A stretch of DNA of 52,234 bases from NCBI GenBank assembly GCA_009780855.1, contig WQZG01000015.1, positions 1-52,234 of the forward strand, read 5' to 3'. The position numbers were made by a program, and so were the translations under genes. How positions within the stretch are numbered: the stretch's first letter is position 1; each line of letters begins with the position of its first letter. This stretch comes from Treponema sp. Its GTDB lineage: Bacteria; Spirochaetota; Spirochaetia; Treponematales; Breznakiellaceae. The notes beneath the pieces were generated by a model. It had not been told where the DNA came from and did not search any database. It was given only the letters and a program-made list of their open reading frames with translations. Below, in pieces: positions 7,284-16,725 of the stretch.

Positions 7284-8464
7284 AAAGGGTTATCCGAATT
7301 AAAGTAATGCGAAATAACAAGTTCCGAAGCGCCCAGCTGGGAAACAAGGGCATCGTAACTGTGGCTGAAGATCTGCGGTTTAAGGGGAACAAAGGCGTCC
7401 GATTCGCGGTCCCAGCATTTCATAATATTTTGCGCAATGCTTTGGGAAAGCAAATCACCGTTGGCTACTATCAGGAAGGCGCGGGGGTTGAAAAAACGCA
7501 CTATGCTTTTAGTCACGGTAAAAAGATAATCCGCGGCTTTATCGGTAACAACCGCAGCCGATTTATCGCCGGCAGCAAGCCGTTCTTCAAAACCGTCAAA
7601 CAGCGGCCGGCCTGCCGCCACATTGGCTTTGTCCAATGCCTGGATATGGGATTCCAGACAGCCGTTGGCTCCGCAGGTGCAGGGCGGCCCGTGCGAGTCT
7701 ACCGGAATATGGCCGCTTTCCGGAGTGGTGCCCTGGCTGGTAGTATAAATGCCCTTGCTGTCAACAAAAGCGCCGTTAATTCCGGCGCGCAGCAGGAAGG
7801 TAAAAAGCGATCCCTGATGATCATAACCGCCGTAATAATATTCACTAAGGGCTATGACCGAACAGTTGTTGTGCAGGATGACAGTCAGCCCGAGCCGTTT
7901 TTCCAGTTCGGCTGCCAAAGGAATATCCTTCATGCCCCGGATTCTGGGATAGCTGATTACGCGGCGGTTAACCACGTCGACCTGTCCGGGCGCGGCGACG
8001 CCGACACCGATGACTTTGCTCCGGCTGATTTTTAGGCTCTTGAGCGCATCGTTAACCAGGGCAGCGATATACTCCAGAACCTCATCAACAGAGATTCCCG
8101 GTTTTAAAGTTTCGACACGGGAAAAAACCCTGTCTCCGTTAAAATTAAAAACACCGATCGAAATGCTTGATACCCAGAACTCAAGGCCCACGGTATAAAG
8201 AGCATCTTTACAAACAGTGTAAACAGAAGGTCTCCTGCCTTTGCGGGAAGGTTCTTCAGTATTTTTTTCCCGCAATATTTCAATCAGTTTTTGATCTTCA
8301 AGGATACCAAAAATCCTGAAGATCGTCGGAGCTTTGAGTCCTGTCTCTGTAACCAGCTCTGATTGCGAAATACCGGTTTTACGGGATTCGTAAATACGGG
8401 AGAGAACGTATTTTTCGTTATATATACGAAGATCCGAAGATCGCTGAGGTTTACCCTTCTGCAC
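7280..8464 (-). CDS. ROK family transcriptional regulator
   Basis: A protein of about 394 residues (400 if the TTG at 8482 is used). The N-terminal 70 residues form a winged helix-turn-helix (ISQSELVTETGLKAPTIFRI). The rest is a ROK sugar-kinase-like domain with GVGVAAPG, the ESGHIP segment and the zinc-binding CTCGANGCLE motif. ROK repressors such as NagC and XylR release DNA when a sugar or sugar phosphate binds. I chose GTG 8464-8462 because AAAGGGG lies five bases before it; the upstream TTG has no ribosome site. It sits between the aldolase and lactonase genes, so it may control this small operon. It is the only cytoplasmic sugar-sensing repressor in the window, so it is also a candidate for the shared TTACTT operator. 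Confidence 0.9.
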   Translation of the reverse strand: MQKGKPQRSSDLRIYNEKYVLSRIYESRKTGISQSELVTETGLKAPTIFRIFGILEDQKLIEILREKNTEEPSRKGRRPSVYTVCKDALYTVGLEFWVSSISIGVFNFNGDRVFSRVETLKPGISVDEVLEYIAALVNDALKSLKISRSKVIGVGVAAPGQVDVVNRRVISYPRIRGMKDIPLAAELEKRLGLTVILHNNCSVIALSEYYYGGYDHQGSLFTFLLRAGINGAFVDSKGIYTTSQGTTPESGHIPVDSHGPPCTCGANGCLESHIQALDKANVAAGRPLFDGFEERLAAGDKSAAVVTDKAADYLFTVTKSIVRFFNPRAFLIVANGDLLSQSIAQNIMKCWDRESDAFVPLKPQIFSHSYDALVSQLGASELVISHYFNSDNPL

Positions 8465-8541
8465 AAAAGCCCCTTTACCCAATTATCCCAAAGATATTCA
8501 AAATTGGCAACTACTGAATTTAAAGCACTGCTGTGTAAAAA

Positions 8542-9390
8542 TTACAGTTTGCCGTCCGATCCCACAGCCCGGATTATTTCTTTTACATCTTCCTTGATCT
8601 TATCCTTGACCGCCCGCATTATCCGCCATACGTGGTATTCATGATCAAGGGTTGTACTAAGCTCGTTAAAATACTGAATATAGTTCATGCGGATACCTTC
8701 GCCGAAGTTGATTTTTTCCATACCGGCTTTTACGCAGCGGGAAATATCGTCCATTGAAACGCCGGAAGTACCGTGAAGCACTATGGGCAGACCGCAGACT
8801 TTTTTAATCGCCTTTATATGCTCAAAATTAATGTTGTCCTGGACCTTAAAAATTCCGTGGGTAGTGCCGACGCCGACCGCCAAAAAATCAACATCGCAGC
8901 CTTTCATAAATTTCTGAATATCTTCTATTGAAGTAACCGGCGCGCGTACTTTTTCATCCTTGCTGATAAAAATGTTGCCGATCTCCGCCTCGACGCTGAT
9001 GCCCAGGGGCCGGACCAAATCAATTACCAGATTTGTATTTTTGATATTTTCCTCGATCGGATGGCTGGCGTGGTCGTACATAACATGGGTAAAACCGGCC
9101 CTGACCGCCCTCATAACCGATTCCACGCTTTTGCCGTGATCGAGGGAAATGCAAATGGGAATATCAAGATCGCCGGCCAGATGTTTGATAAGCGGGGTAA
9201 AACCATCGTAGCCGCGGTATTCAAGGTTAGGTTCATATTCCTGAATAATCATCGGAGAACGCAGTTCATCAGCGGCTTCCAGGATCGCGCGGGCCAGATC
9301 ATAGGTGACTCCGTTGGCATTGATTGCCGGCAGCGCGTAGCCTTTTTTCCTGGCGGTTTCCATCATCTGTTTGGCGTTCATTATTTTCAT
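8542..9390 (-). CDS. Class II ketose-bisphosphate aldolase (fructose/tagatose type)
   Basis: A zinc-dependent class II aldolase of about 282 residues. Metal and catalytic residues are visible in SLDHGKS, EAEIG, GTTHG and LHGTSG. Known enzymes cleave fructose- or tagatose-1,6-bisphosphate to dihydroxyacetone phosphate and an aldehyde; the sugar specificity cannot be read from the sequence. The start is set at ATG 9390, seven codons inside the longest frame, because AGGAG stands 8 bases upstream. The gene leads a unit with the ROK regulator and lactonase, and a near-consensus promoter lies at 9444-9472. The proximity of sulfatase and importer genes suggests it handles a sugar phosphate from those substrates. 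Confidence 0.9.
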   Translation of the reverse strand: MKIMNAKQMMETARKKGYALPAINANGVTYDLARAILEAADELRSPMIIQEYEPNLEYRGYDGFTPLIKHLAGDLDIPICISLDHGKSVESVMRAVRAGFTHVMYDHASHPIEENIKNTNLVIDLVRPLGISVEAEIGNIFISKDEKVRAPVTSIEDIQKFMKGCDVDFLAVGVGTTHGIFKVQDNINFEHIKAIKKVCGLPIVLHGTSGVSMDDISRCVKAGMEKINFGEGIRMNYIQYFNELSTTLDHEYHVWRIMRAVKDKIKEDVKEIIRAVGSDGKL

Positions 9391-9443
9391 TTTATTTCTC
9401 CTTTTATGCAAAAAACAACGGTAATTTAGTCGATTTCGATATA

Positions 9444-9472
9444 ATAATACAAGAGAATATGGTGAATGTCAA
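9444..9472 (-). promoter_or_regulatory. Sigma-70-type promoter of the aldolase-ROK-lactonase unit
   Basis: On the minus strand TTGACA (complement of 9467-9472) and TATTAT (complement of 9444-9449) are spaced by 17 bases. Transcription would start about 45 bases upstream of the aldolase ATG. Confidence 0.75.
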
Positions 9473-9480
9473 TCATATTA

Positions 9481-10374
9481 TTAACCTTTTACCGAACCGA
9501 TCATAACTCCCTTGACGAAGTACTTTTGAATAAACGGATAGGCTATAAGGGCGGGAAGGCTGGCTACCACGATGGTGCCGTATTTCATTAGTTCTACGAG
9601 CTGGTATTGCCGCAGGAATTCATCTCCAGTTGTCATGCCTTCTGTAGCATTTGCGGAGGCAACAATGTCACGCAGAATAACCTGGAGGGGCATTTTAGCT
9701 CTGGTACTTATATAGATAAAAGCGCTGAAAAATGTACCCCACCTGGCTACACCGTAATAAAGCGCCAGTACGGCTATTATTGGTTTGGAAAGAGGCAGTA
9801 CAATCTTGATCAGGTAGCGGATATTACTGCAGCCGTCAAGAAAGCCCGCATCCTGAAGTTCATGCGGAATGCTATTGGCAAAAAATGTCCTTGCTATGAT
9901 TATTTCTGTTACAGATGCAGATACAGGCAGAATCAACGCCCATACTGTATCCAGCATATGAAGGTTGCGGATTAAAAGATAAGTCGGTATCATCCCGCCG
10001 CTAAAAAACATGGTGAACATTATAAAAACAAGCATTATTCCCCTGGCTTTAAAGTCTTTTCTGGAAAGAGAATATGCGACAGTCAAAGTAACAAAAAGAT
10101 TAATACATGTACCCAATGCGGTGATTATCAGACTGTTGTAATACCCGGACCATATGTCTTTGTTTTTAATTATTTCCCGGTAACCGTCCAGTGTAGGACT
10201 AACCGGTATTACCCAAACATGACCTCCCCATACGGCATTCGCGTCGGAAAAAGAAGCGATAAGAATGAAATAGAGGGGATAAGCAAAAATTATCAGCAAT
10301 ACAATAGCAAGTAAATATACAATAAATGAAAAAACAGCGTCAAAACCTCTATATGAAAATTTGCTATTGTTCAT
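9481..10374 (-). CDS. ABC sugar permease, LplC/YtcP type (importer A)
   Basis: A 297-residue inner-membrane permease with about six transmembrane helices, first at residues 15-40. The cytoplasmic loop that docks the ATPase is the EAA-like stretch ELQDAGFLDG at about residues 172-181. The C-terminus IQKYFVKGVMIGSVKG is the hallmark shared with the other three LplC homologues in this window. It pairs with the LplB permease 10 bp upstream. No ATP-binding subunit is encoded nearby; such systems often share an MsmK-like ATPase encoded elsewhere. It is the third gene of importer A (binding protein 12930, LplB 11296, LplC 10374). Confidence 0.93.
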   Translation of the reverse strand: MNNSKFSYRGFDAVFSFIVYLLAIVLLIIFAYPLYFILIASFSDANAVWGGHVWVIPVSPTLDGYREIIKNKDIWSGYYNSLIITALGTCINLFVTLTVAYSLSRKDFKARGIMLVFIMFTMFFSGGMIPTYLLIRNLHMLDTVWALILPVSASVTEIIIARTFFANSIPHELQDAGFLDGCSNIRYLIKIVLPLSKPIIAVLALYYGVARWGTFFSAFIYISTRAKMPLQVILRDIVASANATEGMTTGDEFLRQYQLVELMKYGTIVVASLPALIAYPFIQKYFVKGVMIGSVKG

Positions 10375-10384
10375 TTTATTCTGC

Positions 10385-11296
10385 CTACCATAAGCTGTTC
10401 TCGCTTACATTCCTGGATATCGTATTTACAGATACCAGTAATATTAAATTAACTATGGAATTGAACAACCCTACAGCAGAAGCGAAGCTAAAATCGTGCT
10501 GTATTAATCCCATGCGGTAAACATAAGTAGAAATGACTTCTGATGTTGGTCTGTTTAGTGCATTCTGCATAAGTAAAACTTTTTCAAAACTGACATTCAT
10601 TACCCGTCCGCAATTCATAATAAGCAAGATGACCATAGTCGGTATCAGCGAGGGGATATCTATATACCAAATTTTTTGGAGACGGTTGGCGCCGTCAATT
10701 ACTGCTGAATCATACAACTCCGGATCTACTCCGGTTAAAACAGCTACATAAATAATGCTGCCCCAGCCGACGTTTTGCCATATGCCGGAGATTACAAAAA
10801 TAGACTTAAACCATTCAGGTTTGGCCAAAAAATAAATGCGTTCGCCGCCCAATGCCGCAATCAGGTTATTTAGCAGGCCTGTGCTTGGTGTTAAAAAAAT
10901 ATTCAGCATACCTACTATTGCGACAGTTGTAATAAAGTGCGGAGCATAAGAGATCATTTGAAGAGCTTTGCGGAATTTTAATCTGCCGATTTCATTTATC
11001 AAGATCGCAAGAATGACGGGGAAAGGAAAACCGGCAACAAGCTGGTATAAACTGATACCCAGAGTATTTTTTAACAGGGTAAAAAACATATTGGATCTAA
11101 AAAAACGCGCAAAATTTTCAAACCCGATCCAGGGACTGCCGGTTATTCCCTGGGCCGGGTTAAAATCCTTAAACGCTATTTGTACGCCGTACATGGGGCC
11201 GTATTCAAAAATCAAAAATAAAATGATGATGGGAAGGCACAGCAAATAAAGCTGATAGTTTATTTTGATGTCACGGCGCCAGCCATCCTTTTTCAT
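10385..11296 (-). CDS. ABC sugar permease, LplB type (importer A)
   Basis: A 303-residue membrane protein with roughly six helices. The N-terminus has the Lpl signature YGPMYGVQIAFKDFNP, and the EAA-type ATPase-docking loop is ELYDSAVIDGANRLQKIWYI. The C-terminus SRNVSENSLW matches the ending seen in all LplB homologues here. It forms the translocation channel with the LplC subunit. ATG 11296 follows AAGGGG, 29 bases after the stop of the binding-protein gene. The ligand is probably the oligosaccharide processed by the divergent sulfatase at 13004. Confidence 0.93.
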   Translation of the reverse strand: MKKDGWRRDIKINYQLYLLCLPIIILFLIFEYGPMYGVQIAFKDFNPAQGITGSPWIGFENFARFFRSNMFFTLLKNTLGISLYQLVAGFPFPVILAILINEIGRLKFRKALQMISYAPHFITTVAIVGMLNIFLTPSTGLLNNLIAALGGERIYFLAKPEWFKSIFVISGIWQNVGWGSIIYVAVLTGVDPELYDSAVIDGANRLQKIWYIDIPSLIPTMVILLIMNCGRVMNVSFEKVLLMQNALNRPTSEVISTYVYRMGLIQHDFSFASAVGLFNSIVNLILLVSVNTISRNVSENSLW

Positions 11297-11325
11297 ACGG
11301 ACCCCTTATAATAATTTCTGCTGGA

Positions 11326-12930
11326 TTATTTTAACTGGTCAACGTTCCTTTGAATAATATCTACCAATTTTTGATAACCGATAGTATCAAGCTGTTTTAC
11401 GTATTTATCCCATTCAGCCTGGCTGTTTACATCAATCTGCCCTGTAATAAATTGCGAAGTCGCTGTGGTTACATAATAATTAAGATCATTGGTAAGGGAG
11501 TTGATTTCGGTATTATCGGCTTTGGAATAGTAGATAATCGGCATGATAGTAAAGCAATAAGGCAGTATGGTTGCCCTGGTAACAATCAGATGCTGCTCCA
11601 GCGGATCAGTAGTTTTATTCCAAAGCGCAGGCTGTATTCCGGTATAATTGCCCCCGGGCTGTGATGAAATTCTGGACCTGAACGCTGCAGTTACTTCGCC
11701 TGCCGGAATTATCCAATCCCAGGACCCATCCGGATTGATTTTGTACGTTTCGTTTTCTTTCCCCATCCAAACCGCGATTCCGCCTTCTTCCGAGTAACAG
11801 TAGTCGGCCCAGCGGATAGTAGCTTCCGGATACTTATTTTTGTTGGTGATGACAAACCGTCCTGGCTGATATCTATCCTGCAGGGGTTCTTTTCTGGTTC
11901 CGTTAGGAGCAGTTAATAAAACAGGTGAATAATCATAATGCCTAGCATTACCAACTATGGTCAGCGGGCTTGATACATTAAACGAACCAAGAAGTTCATC
12001 CGGACCGCTGCCCTTGGCGGTCTGCTGCTGGGAATTTGTAGTAAAAAGTTCTTTATCCAATAAACCTTCATTATAGAGTTTTGCAAGAAAGGCCAATCCT
12101 TGCCGGTATTCATTGGTTACAGGTCCGTATATCACTTTCTTTGCATCATTGACATATGAAAAAGCTATAGGATCGCAATACACTCCGAAATTCGCCATAA
12201 AAGTATGTATAAAACCTAAACTTCCTGTAGCGGAACCGGCTGCCGAAATACTCATCGGTATCTCATCTGCCTTACCGTTTCCGTTTGGATCTTTTTCTTT
12301 AAATGCTTTTAAGACTATATAGAGCTCATCCGGTGTTTTTGGCATTGCAAGATTCAGGGTTTTTAACCATTTGGTATTGATCCAGTAGGGGTTCTGCGGT
12401 GTGATTCCGGTTACAGTTGGCAGGTTGTTAATGTCCCCGTTGAGCCTTGTGATTGCATACCGGAAAGTACTGTCATTGGCGAGCATCCCCTTAATGTTGG
12501 GAGCGTATTTATCGATTAAGTCATTAAGTCTTGTAAAATAACCCTGAGATGAATATAACTCCAAATCGTTGGTATTAATGTTGCATTTTAGGAAAACGTC
12601 AGGGAGATCATTGCTGACAAACATAAGACTGAATTTTTCCTGCCAGGCGGCCTGGGGTACCAGATCAAATTCATAATGGATATTGGTTTTGGCTTCCATT
12701 TGCTGGTAGAACATATTTTGATTAAAATCCGCTACCATAGTCGGATACGACATCCCCCCGGCCTTAAGTGTAATTTTATCGTTCACAATCGGGTAACCGG
12801 TTGCATTGAAATTAGCCACAGCCGGGGCCGCACCCTGCGCTGTTCCGGATCCGGCAGCCTGACCGCCTGCCCAGATAATAGCCGTTAAAAAAATAAATGT
12901 AATTAATAGAAAATATTTCCTCATCTTCAT
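11326..12930 (-). CDS. Extracellular oligosaccharide-binding protein (importer A)
   Basis: A 534-residue exported binding protein with a signal peptide ending IIWAGGQ; there is no lipobox cysteine. The body has the two-lobed family-1 binding-protein pattern, and around residue 215-230 the calcium-loop-like motif KDPNGNGKADEIP. It starts at ATG 12930 after an AGGAG site. The gene is first in importer A and is transcribed away from the sulfatase at 13004, with a 73-bp divergent control region between them. Length is usual for the LplA-like group. Specific ligand unknown; a sulfated oligosaccharide is inferred from the neighbour. Confidence 0.92.
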   Translation of the reverse strand: MKMRKYFLLITFIFLTAIIWAGGQAAGSGTAQGAAPAVANFNATGYPIVNDKITLKAGGMSYPTMVADFNQNMFYQQMEAKTNIHYEFDLVPQAAWQEKFSLMFVSNDLPDVFLKCNINTNDLELYSSQGYFTRLNDLIDKYAPNIKGMLANDSTFRYAITRLNGDINNLPTVTGITPQNPYWINTKWLKTLNLAMPKTPDELYIVLKAFKEKDPNGNGKADEIPMSISAAGSATGSLGFIHTFMANFGVYCDPIAFSYVNDAKKVIYGPVTNEYRQGLAFLAKLYNEGLLDKELFTTNSQQQTAKGSGPDELLGSFNVSSPLTIVGNARHYDYSPVLLTAPNGTRKEPLQDRYQPGRFVITNKNKYPEATIRWADYCYSEEGGIAVWMGKENETYKINPDGSWDWIIPAGEVTAAFRSRISSQPGGNYTGIQPALWNKTTDPLEQHLIVTRATILPYCFTIMPIIYYSKADNTEINSLTNDLNYYVTTATSQFITGQIDVNSQAEWDKYVKQLDTIGYQKLVDIIQRNVDQLK

Positions 12931-13003
12931 CTGTTACTCCTGGATTAGATATGATAATTTAAATTACTACAACTTGTTTTAAATAGTCAAGGAGAATCCT
13001 GTA

Positions 13004-14359
13004 ATGACAAGACCAAATATTATTCTGATAATGACGGACGAACAGAGATTTGATACAATAGGCGGCCAGGCCATTACCCCTAATCTGGAAAAACTAAGGA
13101 ATGACGGAATCTATTTTAAGAACGCATATACATCCAACCCGTCATGTATACCTGCGCGTGCGGCCATTTTTACCGGCAAGTATCCTTCCATTTGCGGATG
13201 CCCGACTTATAAAAGCTGTCTGCCCCAGAACGAAAAAGGGTTTACTGCATACCTTAGAGAACGCGGGTATTACACGGCTGTTATCGGAAAACAGCATTTT
13301 GCAGAATCAAAAATCGATCACGGCTATGATTACGAAGATATCATCGACACACATTTTATTAATAACCTGGAAAATTCCAAACAGCAAAACAGCTATGTAA
13401 ATTTTATAAAGAACAGAGGGTTTACTGATGCAAAGCAGCTTGCCGTGAAAAAAAACGATATGCTGACGAATACCTGGGAATGCGATGTAAAATACCATGT
13501 TGATTTCTTTATCGGAGAACAGGCAAAAGAATGGCTGAATAAAAAAGACACGTGCGGTAAGCCTTATTACGCCTGTTTCTCTTTTCCGGGACCGCATATG
13601 CCTTATGATTTATTGGGTACCAAATACGCTGATATGTATTCCGAAATAAAACCCGGCTATGCTGAAAATGGACTGGACGGTAAACCTCCGCATTTCCATA
13701 AAATGAAATGGACGGTGACAGACAAGCAGGAGTTTTTTAACACAAAGAAAGCTTACCTGGCTAACATTACTTTAATCGATGAAAAAATCGGTGAAATTAT
13801 TAATATATTAAAATCAATCGGTGAATATGAAAATACCCTGATTATCTTTACTTCGGATCACGGCGATTATATGGGCGATTATAATGTTATTGCCAAAGGA
13901 CAATATTTATCGGAAAGTCTGATGAGGATTCCGTTTATAATGAAGCCTCCAAGAGATCTATACTCTTCAAAATTAAAAGAAACAGACGATTACATATCCA
14001 GTATAGATATCGCAGCTACCTGCCTTAAAACCGCCGGAAGCAGTATCCCAAAAAATATGCATTCTGTAGATCTATCTCCATATTATTCAAACGGCGAACA
14101 GTGCCGTCATGAAATTTTTTTGGAAGCCGGTTTAATCAAAGGAGTTATAGCCGGAAACATGAAGCTGGTTTTTTATACTGACAGGGAATACGGTGAATTA
14201 TACGATTTGAGCCTTGACCCCTGGGAAGAAAAAAATTTATGGGATGATGAAAATTTTTTAATAATAAAGGACAAACTAAAATCCAGACTGCTTAGCATGA
14301 TGGCAAAACAACCTGAAAATTGGGACAATATCTGGAATGTTGAATCACCTGAGATTTAA
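13004..14359 (+). CDS. Sulfatase, Cys-type, cytoplasmic
   Basis: A 451-residue S1-family sulfatase. Metal-binding Asp lies in IIMTDEQR near residue 11, and Cys48 in CIPARAAIFTG is the residue oxidised to formylglycine. Later metal ligands are in FTSDHGDYMGDY. No signal peptide precedes the catalytic core, so the enzyme should act in the cytoplasm on imported substrates. It begins at ATG 13004 behind AAGGAG and is divergent from importer A. Most members hydrolyse sulfate esters of carbohydrates; the position of the sulfate cannot be deduced. A formylglycine-generating enzyme or anaerobic maturase is required but is not in this window. Confidence 0.93.
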   Translation: MTRPNIILIMTDEQRFDTIGGQAITPNLEKLRNDGIYFKNAYTSNPSCIPARAAIFTGKYPSICGCPTYKSCLPQNEKGFTAYLRERGYYTAVIGKQHFAESKIDHGYDYEDIIDTHFINNLENSKQQNSYVNFIKNRGFTDAKQLAVKKNDMLTNTWECDVKYHVDFFIGEQAKEWLNKKDTCGKPYYACFSFPGPHMPYDLLGTKYADMYSEIKPGYAENGLDGKPPHFHKMKWTVTDKQEFFNTKKAYLANITLIDEKIGEIINILKSIGEYENTLIIFTSDHGDYMGDYNVIAKGQYLSESLMRIPFIMKPPRDLYSSKLKETDDYISSIDIAATCLKTAGSSIPKNMHSVDLSPYYSNGEQCRHEIFLEAGLIKGVIAGNMKLVFYTDREYGELYDLSLDPWEEKNLWDDENFLIIKDKLKSRLLSMMAKQPENWDNIWNVESPEI

Positions 14360-14426
14360 CCGGTTGTCAATCTGCAGCCCGATTCCCTAACTGCCAATGA
14401 ATTTTTCAAACCGCTGAAACTACGAT

Positions 14427-15803
14427 CTATTCCGCCCCGCTTGCCCTGTCCTCCGGGCCAAGGGACTCCCATTGCCTTGCGATAAAGGTTTCAATTTTTT
14501 GGGACTGTTTTACGGGGTCGCAGATTTTTTGCAGTTCAGTTATTAATTCAGCGGCCTTCTGCGGTTCTTTCTCCAAAAGATTGTCCAGTTCATTGGGATC
14601 ATTCTTAAGATTAAAAAGCAGATGCGGAGTTTCAACGTTGTTGGCGCTTTTGTAATATATCAGTTTGTAGTCGCCTTTGCGGATCATGAAACTGCAGCCG
14701 GGCTCGCCGTGCCCGTGGTATTCGGAAAACACTGTACGGTTTTTATCGTCAGCCGGGATCGCGGCGAGGTTTTCTCCTGCCCAGTCCTTTGGCCTTGCTG
14801 TTTGCGTGGCCGCGAACATTGATGCCTGAACGTCCAAAAGGCTTACAGGGGTTTTTATTGTTTTTCCTTTATCGAACAGGGGACCGGCGGCAATGCAGGG
14901 GACACGGACAGAGTCTTCAAGCAGAGAGCATTTCCACCACATCCCGAATTTTCCCATCATGTCTCCGTGATCGGATGTGTAAATAATATTGGTATTGTCT
15001 TTATATCCGCAGGCGGAAACTTTTTCCATCAGTCTTCCAAGCTGATGATCTACAAAAGAAATATCGGCGCGGTAACCGCGGATAAGGTTCTTTGCCTGTT
15101 CGGGCGTAAACTTCCCGCACTCAAAATGTTCGCGGACAGCGGCCATATACGGATGTTTGGCTGTCGCGCAATCCGTACCGTACTCAGGCATCATATCTTG
15201 CCCGTACATGTCCCAATATTCTTTTGTGGCGTACTGGGGGAAATGCGGATTCCCGATACATACTGTCATTACAAACGGTTTGTCTCCGGAATATTTTTCC
15301 AGCCATTGGATCGCGGCGTCTACAAGTTTCTCGTCGCTTTTAAAGGCGTCTTCTTTTATGCCTGACATGGACGCGCGCTCCGAGGCGCCTTTGCGCACCG
15401 GCATGGGATTGTGCGGAAAATTCACATCACCGGGATACCTGCGGTTTTTGGCAAGGATCATTTCAGAAAACCCCAGCTTCTCCCCGTCGGCGTAAACGTC
15501 GGTCTTGCCGATGTAAACAGTGTGTACGCCCTGTTCATCAAGCGCCTTTCCGTAAGACGGATACACAGTATCAAGAAGGGCAGCGCAATTATTATACGTG
15601 TTGATATTATGAACATATTGCCCGGCCATAAACGCGCTGCGGGCCGGAAGACAAAGCGGCGAAGGAGTGTAGCAGTTTTCAAAGAGCGTACCCTGCCCGC
15701 ACAGTTTTTCCATATTGGGCGTATTGGCTTTGCAGTTGGCGCCGAATGAACTGAAGAACGGATTGTGTTCGTCAGATATGAGGAGGATCATATTTTGTTT
15801 CAT
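14427..15803 (-). CDS. Sulfatase, Cys-type, cytoplasmic
   Basis: A 458-residue arylsulfatase-like enzyme. Asp11 lies in LLISDEHNP, Cys51 in CLPARSAFMAG is the formylglycine position, and the metal and active-site segment YTSDHGDMMGKFGMWWK follows in the second half. It has no export signal. The gene starts 22 bases after the stop of the importer B LplC gene with an AAAGGAT site, so it is very likely the fourth gene of that operon. It ends convergently with the sulfatase at 13004-14359 with a 67-bp gap. Sequence differs clearly from the other four sulfatases, so a different sulfate linkage is probable. Confidence 0.93.
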   Translation of the reverse strand: MKQNMILLISDEHNPFFSSFGANCKANTPNMEKLCGQGTLFENCYTPSPLCLPARSAFMAGQYVHNINTYNNCAALLDTVYPSYGKALDEQGVHTVYIGKTDVYADGEKLGFSEMILAKNRRYPGDVNFPHNPMPVRKGASERASMSGIKEDAFKSDEKLVDAAIQWLEKYSGDKPFVMTVCIGNPHFPQYATKEYWDMYGQDMMPEYGTDCATAKHPYMAAVREHFECGKFTPEQAKNLIRGYRADISFVDHQLGRLMEKVSACGYKDNTNIIYTSDHGDMMGKFGMWWKCSLLEDSVRVPCIAAGPLFDKGKTIKTPVSLLDVQASMFAATQTARPKDWAGENLAAIPADDKNRTVFSEYHGHGEPGCSFMIRKGDYKLIYYKSANNVETPHLLFNLKNDPNELDNLLEKEPQKAAELITELQKICDPVKQSQKIETFIARQWESLGPEDRASGAE

Positions 15804-15824
15804 TAAAATTATCCTTTGGAAAAA

Positions 15825-16715
15825 TTATCCTTTAAGTGAACCTATCATTACGCCCTTTACAAAATATTTTTGTAAAAACGGGTATAAAAATGTAATCGGC
15901 AGCATGGCGAAAACTACCACAGCGTATTTAAGTTTTTCCACTAGAAGCTGCTGGTCAACATCGCTGGCCGCGGTTGCGTTGCCAAAACTGTTGGCCGAGA
16001 ACAACAGGGTGCGCAGGAACATTTGCAGCGGCTGCATCTGTTTTTTGGGCAAATACAAAATCGCGTTAAAAAATGAATTCCAGTGCTCCACCGAATAAAA
16101 CAAAATATTGACCGCGATAATTGCCTGCGAAAGCGGCAGTACGATGCGGAAAAACATGCGCAAATCATTGGCGCCGTCGATGCGGCCGGCTTCAAGCAGT
16201 TCGTCCGGTATTGTCTGTTCAAAAAATGTGCGGGTAATAATAACGTTCCAGGCTGTAATCGCACCGGGCAGTACAATCGACCAGCGGGTACCGTACATGC
16301 CGAGAGCGCGTACAAGGATGAATGAAGGTATCATTCCGCCCCCGAACCACATAGTCAGTGCTATCAGAAAAGTCATGGGTTTGCGCAGGACAAAGGTTTT
16401 GCGGGAAAGCGGGAACGCTACCAGAACTGTCAGCACGACATTGATGGCTGTGCCGACAACCGTGTACCAGATAGTATTGTAATAGGCTATCCATACATCC
16501 GGCCTTTTAAAAATAAACTGATAGGCGTCGAAGGAAATCTTTTTGGGAAGAAGCCAGATTTCCCGTTTGAGGACAAGCATGACATCGCTTAAGGACATGC
16601 TGAAAACGTAAACCATCGGGTATATGCACATCGCGCCGATAACGCAAAGAATAAACGCGATGATCGCCTTGCCGATCTTTTCGCCGGCGGAAGTTTTAAT
16701 GTGGCTTACCATCAT
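15825..16715 (-). CDS. ABC sugar permease, LplC/YtcP type (importer B)
   Basis: A permease of about 296 residues with some six membrane helices and the ending LQKYFVKGVMIGSLKG. The ATPase-docking loop reads ELLEAGRIDGANDLRMFFRI. The open frame extends 59 codons further upstream into the LplB gene, but the true start is set at ATG 16715-16713. There the protein begins MMVSHIKTSAGEKIG, the ATG is 10 bp after the LplB stop and a GAGGGG site precedes it. It is the third gene of importer B and is followed closely by a sulfatase. Confidence 0.92.
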   Translation of the reverse strand: MMVSHIKTSAGEKIGKAIIAFILCVIGAMCIYPMVYVFSMSLSDVMLVLKREIWLLPKKISFDAYQFIFKRPDVWIAYYNTIWYTVVGTAINVVLTVLVAFPLSRKTFVLRKPMTFLIALTMWFGGGMIPSFILVRALGMYGTRWSIVLPGAITAWNVIITRTFFEQTIPDELLEAGRIDGANDLRMFFRIVLPLSQAIIAVNILFYSVEHWNSFFNAILYLPKKQMQPLQMFLRTLLFSANSFGNATAASDVDQQLLVEKLKYAVVVFAMLPITFLYPFLQKYFVKGVMIGSLKG

Positions 16716-16725
16716 ATTCCGCCCC

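Noticed and set aside
7007-8035. 342-codon plus-strand frame
   Set aside because: It lies opposite the lactonase and ROK genes, whose motifs are unmistakable; the plus-strand protein has Arg-rich shadow composition and no recognisable motif.
6258-9390. Lactonase and class II aldolase as parts of a sulfo-Entner-Doudoroff or sulfo-EMP pathway
   Set aside because: The lactonase is of the beta-propeller YbhE type, and no dehydrogenase, dehydratase or sulfosugar kinase is nearby. The unit also lacks the shared operator.
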